Assembly (NCBI GenBank): GCA_028023455.1
Contig: JAQFVV010000013.1
Span: 4,774,001 to 4,838,000 of the forward strand
DNA: 64,000 nucleotides
Reading direction: 5' to 3'
Source: Epiperipatus broadwayi
Lineage: Eukaryota; Onychophora; Udeonychophora; Euonychophora; Peripatidae
A model generated the notes under the pieces. The model searched no databases. It was given only the letters and a program-made list of their open reading frames with translations, and was not told where the DNA came from. This document shows, one piece after another, positions 60,466 through 64,000 of the stretch. Every line of letters begins with the position of its first letter. Position 1 is the stretch's first letter. The position numbers and the translations under genes are program-made.

Positions 60466-62526
60466 CTTTTTTTAAATGGTACTAAAGACCTACATATATT
60501 ACTAATTTAACAGGAAATAAGCATGCACATGTAAAGTATAATTCAAATCAACAACCTAAGAAAAATTAGATTCACTATTTGTATATCAAAATATCAAATT
60601 AAAGTCAAGATTGTTTATAGAAATCTTCACATTCTGTAGCAAAAAATCACATATTTATTAGTAAATGTCTGATATTTCATATAAAAACAAAAATATTAAA
60701 ACAGACACTAAAATTAGTTTTACGTTGACATTTATAAACAAATTTTAATTTAAAAAAATCTGCCAGTAGTCTATATTATAATAGTCAGACTAAGCATGTT
60801 TCAATGATTTACATTTTTTTATATATAATTTATATGGATGCCACCTGACTTTAAATATCAGGAATAGACCAGCACATTTGTTTTTAACAATATTTTATTT
60901 AATAGAATAATGATGACCACTACGCAGTCACTATTTGCAATATCTGGCTAGATCATGAAGAACACAAGTTACTCCCGATGAATGAATGTAGACCATACAA
61001 TATTATATTTAAAAAGGCTAACACATGATACATCAGTTGACATATAACTTACTATTTTATTACAAAGCTTTTTTTCCAATTTCTTGCATATTATTGTCTT
61101 AATTCATACACATGTAGAAAACACAAAATAATTATAAAATGCTCATTATTTCTTTGCTAAGTTTAACCTTAATCTTCAATTACATTATAATATTAATACA
61201 GTTATAGATAATCAAGTTTATTTGCCGTACTATGAACCCAGACTTCAATAAACTTAAAATAGAACTCTGCATATGGATAAACCTATAAATATAAGACATT
61301 TATCTGACTCACAAGTTTCCTAGTATAGACATATGCGTGTACTGAATATGAGATATGTAACTATTACAACAACAGTAACTATAAAGAATGGCCATTTTTA
61401 GATCATAATCCCAATTTGATAAAACTATGACTACTATAGGAATGATTTGTTTCGAATCTGATCTCTAATTTATTAAAACAAAATAGGAATGAATTGCTTG
61501 ACAGTTAACAAATAACTTCATATGGAGATAGCATTTTCTTCCACCTCATATGTAAATAGAATGGGTGTATATATTTGTGTATATAATTGCTTATATAAAA
61601 TGTTATTATTCTAAAGAAAGCTTTCAAGTTTGATTTATTATTTTTATCTGATAATTTTTCGACCAAAATATTTTGTCTTTAGAGTTTTTTTATATTTATA
61701 TATTTTTAATTACTAATTATAAAAAAAAAAGGAGGAAATAAAGAAAGGAAGTAAGATTTGTAAATCAACCTCTATTGTTGGGGGTTGAAGTAGATACAAA
61801 AGCAATTGATAATGAAAAAAAAGAAAATTATAAAAGAGTTGCTATTGTATTTTTGTATAATCATTCAGGACATTTCAAAAGCAAAAAAAAATAAATAAAA
61901 TTTTTAAAAATTCCCTGAGCCAAAGTATGAAACAAAAGAATAACGAATTTCGTTTGCAACAGTTTCCAAAAATAGCCAGAAAGTGTGAAATCAAATTTAA
62001 TGGAAAAATAATTGAAAGTGCAAGGGGGTGAGATAAAAATCAAAAAGGAAAAAACTATAAATTGGAAAAACGTCTTTTTTTTTAAGAGAATATAGAAGAT
62101 GTAAAGTTGTGAAGAGCAGATAAAAATAAGAAAAAAAAAAGCTAAAATATTGTTCAGGTAGAGTTGTCGAAATCTCTCCCTATGGATTCTCCCCTTAATG
62201 CTTTTCCTAAATGTCTTCTAGGAATTTAGTGTACGCAGAATGACGGAGGCCAACGAGCTAGCCAAGGCTATAATTTGATAAAAGAAAAGAACCAGCAAAT
62301 TCTCACCAGAACTCAACAAGGAAAAATGAGTTTAAACCTGAATCTGTACACCGGGAAATAATTGAGGTGTTCTGATAGCCATATTTTCATTTGAATCGAA
62401 TGGTAGATGCCAATTTCATTATCTTTGAAAACATGATAAAGGAAACAGGTAAATATAAACTGTTATCTTAAAACCATTGAACTTCATTATATTTAGTGTG
62501 CAAATTCAATTAGTGACTGTTTAAAA
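60466..62526. other. Spacer, no gene recognised
   Basis: AT-rich. A stretch of more even composition at about 62170-62350 is unassigned. No ATG4 exon (in particular no LDPH-encoding one) was found between 55582 and the end of the window. Confidence 0.6.
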
Positions 62527-63135
62527 TGTAACGAACTGTAGGCCCGGGTATAACCTCTCAATAATAGAGTGCGATGTGTACTTAAATATCTTATTTATAT
62601 CTTTCATGCTAGAATGATTGTCATATTAACATTACACTTTATTATTAATGTTCTTTGTATAATCTTTATGATGAGTGTGGGTGTGTGTATCAGATTGATC
62701 TTAATTAAGGTCAGGAGTAGTCAGATTTAAAGAGAAGCATAAAGGGATAATGCAGTCATAAAGATATGAAGATATCTTTTTGTTCATATTATTATCATTA
62801 GTTAAAATTGAGTAACATTTTAAGTTAATGTAGAGATTTGGGTTTAGGCAATAATCAGTCGCTTACTAATGTATACGCTTCTTATTAACAAGTCTATTTG
62901 GGTGAGTCCAATGGTAAACTTGGGGTCTGTACCGATCTATAGGTGGTTTCTGGTGCATATCGTTGGGGTAGAAACAAGATGTTGATGTTATTCAATGCAT
63001 AGTGGAAATAGAAAAGAAAGCTAATTAGAAAGCCAAATAAAGATCATGTCGAATACATATGGAGTGTGGATACTGTGAAAGGCTTAATAAAGGTTAATGT
63101 TAAATAAAATTTTCTCGTGTATTTATTTGAATACA
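62527..63135 (+). mobile_element. Possible LTR
   Basis: Starts TGTAACGAACTG (62527) and could end ...GAATACA (63135), giving 609 bp. AATAAA-type signals occur near 63037 and 63088, in the right part for an LTR. It is followed by a leader-like interval with ATCCTGGTCATAG and ATTGGTGATG, and then purine-rich, gag-like sequence. The partner LTR would lie beyond the window. Confidence 0.35.
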
Positions 63136-63353
63136 GAGTAATGATTTTAAATCAATAGATCCTGGTCATAGAATTGGTGATGAAAATGTATTTGCCTGTT
63201 ATCAGTTACTTTGGGTTTAATAACTGTGTTACTAACTAAATAAATAAACACTAAGAACTGAGAAGAATCATCTCTTTTTCATGCTGGCATCCTTTCACAG
63301 GTTATTCAACCTGGGTGATTATTAAGAGAAGTCAGAGAAAGTGAACATTTGAT

Positions 63354-63990
63354 ACCATGACAGAGAAAGGAAAGGAAGAAAAAGAAAATAGCGTCCCAAT
63401 GTGATAGGCATGTACCTGAAGAGAAAGTCAGATGAAGAGTAAATTTAGACATTTAGGTTTAGCAGGAGGGGGGAATATAGGATCCCAGGAGTGAAAAGAA
63501 AAAAAAAAGAAAACACAGTTCAGTAGAAAACCCACTGGTAACATTCAAAAACCCTGAACGATATTGCTGAACTAAAAGAAAAAGTTAGAGATAGCAGGGA
63601 AATTAGTTAAAATGAAAAATATGATAGAAGATCTGAGGAAAGATATAAATTAATTGAAGGAGAAGGAAAAGAACAGAATGGGGGAAAGTAAGGCTAAAGG
63701 GTAACAAATATAAGCTGAATCTGAAGTAGGGAAAATAGACATGAGAGAAGAGTACGAAAGCATAGAAATGAGAGAATAACCCATAGGAGAAATGATATAT
63801 AGTCAGAAGAAAACAATGATGGGAAATGATTTGAACAAAATAAGAATGGGAATGATGATAAACAAAAAAGAAGATAGTTCAGTAGGCTATGTTATCGAAG
63901 TTTATACATATAAAGATCTTTAAGGGAAATGTGGAAGAAAGCCCATTTACTACCTTGATCACTTATGAGATTTTTTTTATTTTCACAAAA
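63354..63990 (+). pseudogene. Gag-like purine-rich remnant
   Basis: The plus strand is strongly A/G-rich. From an ATG near 63358 it reads MTEKGKEEKENSVPM then stop, and later KNMIEDLRKDIN and KEKEKNRMGESKAKG-type Lys/Glu-rich segments in broken frames. This would fit the coiled-coil N-terminal region of a decayed retroelement gag after the LTR-like sequence at 62527. No zinc knuckle or pol domain is visible, and simple purine-rich low-complexity DNA is an alternative. Confidence 0.25.
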
Positions 63991-64000
63991 TTAGTGAAAA

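Noticed and set aside
55582-64000. The ATG4 exon with the catalytic Asp-Pro-His
   Set aside because: Looked for LDPHT-type coding sequence after an AG acceptor and found none; GATCCTGG near 63159 does not continue in the family pattern.
1-64000. CRISPR arrays, rRNA genes or a bacterial operon
   Set aside because: No regularly spaced short repeats, no rRNA-like conserved sequence, and introns plus retroelements show an animal genome.

Overview
This window is one strongly AT-rich stretch of an animal nuclear genome. It holds GT-AG introns, poly-A-tailed and tRNA-derived SINEs, LINEs, cut-and-paste transposons and no bacterial-style gene packing. The only host gene I can support is on the + strand: the 5' and middle part of ATG4, the autophagy cysteine protease of the ATG4A/B subgroup. 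It runs as eight phase-consistent exons from 20407 to 55581. Its first coding exon is not identified, and its 3' exons, including the Asp-Pro-His of the catalytic triad, lie beyond the window. The protein is close to bilaterian ATG4B. The LINE at 14756-16660 resembles proteins I associate with chelicerate and other invertebrate genomes. I therefore infer an invertebrate, perhaps a chelicerate or mollusc, but cannot settle the phylum.

Everything else is repeats, and the introns of ATG4 (87 bp to about 10.5 kb) are built from them. From left to right: a giant inverted repeat (91-1094); AT-rich spacer; a second inverted repeat joined to an RTE-type LINE on the minus strand that is split by a SINE with an 11-bp target duplication (7018-9000); an internally deleted hAT element with BED-type coding remnants (12563-14100); a third inverted repeat joined to a second LINE type (14517-16660); LTR-like and hairpin sequences (16669-18680); and then ATG4. 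Within ATG4 lie a foldback element (21845-22285), more RTE pieces, further inverted-repeat copies, a roughly 370-bp tandem array (35340-36450), a nearly full-length RTE LINE with endonuclease and RT motifs (41408-43960), a Tigger-like element (44730-46201) and a TGTAAC...GTTACA element (50315-52745). Downstream are a pogo/Tigger transposon carrying a second TIR element inside it (56296-59185), a last inverted repeat (59462-60247) and an LTR-like sequence with a broken gag-like region (62527-63990).

The most interesting system is the interspersed inverted-repeat family (blocks at about 91, 7018, 14517, 23688, 26850, 34272, 47632 and 59462). Its unit carries a hammerhead-type self-cleaving ribozyme motif: CTGATGA, a short stem II, GAAAC, TA, then GTC. 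It is closed by a two-part stem I (TCCTCA with TGGGGA, and ATCCAA with TTGGAT). Two copies show apparent compensatory base changes. The very short stem III (ACTAGT) is self-complementary, as in hammerheads that work as dimers. Tandem spacing of about 456 nt and a recurrent diverging arrangement suggest a retrozyme or the pseudo-LTR of a Penelope-like element. No Penelope-type RT was recognised here.
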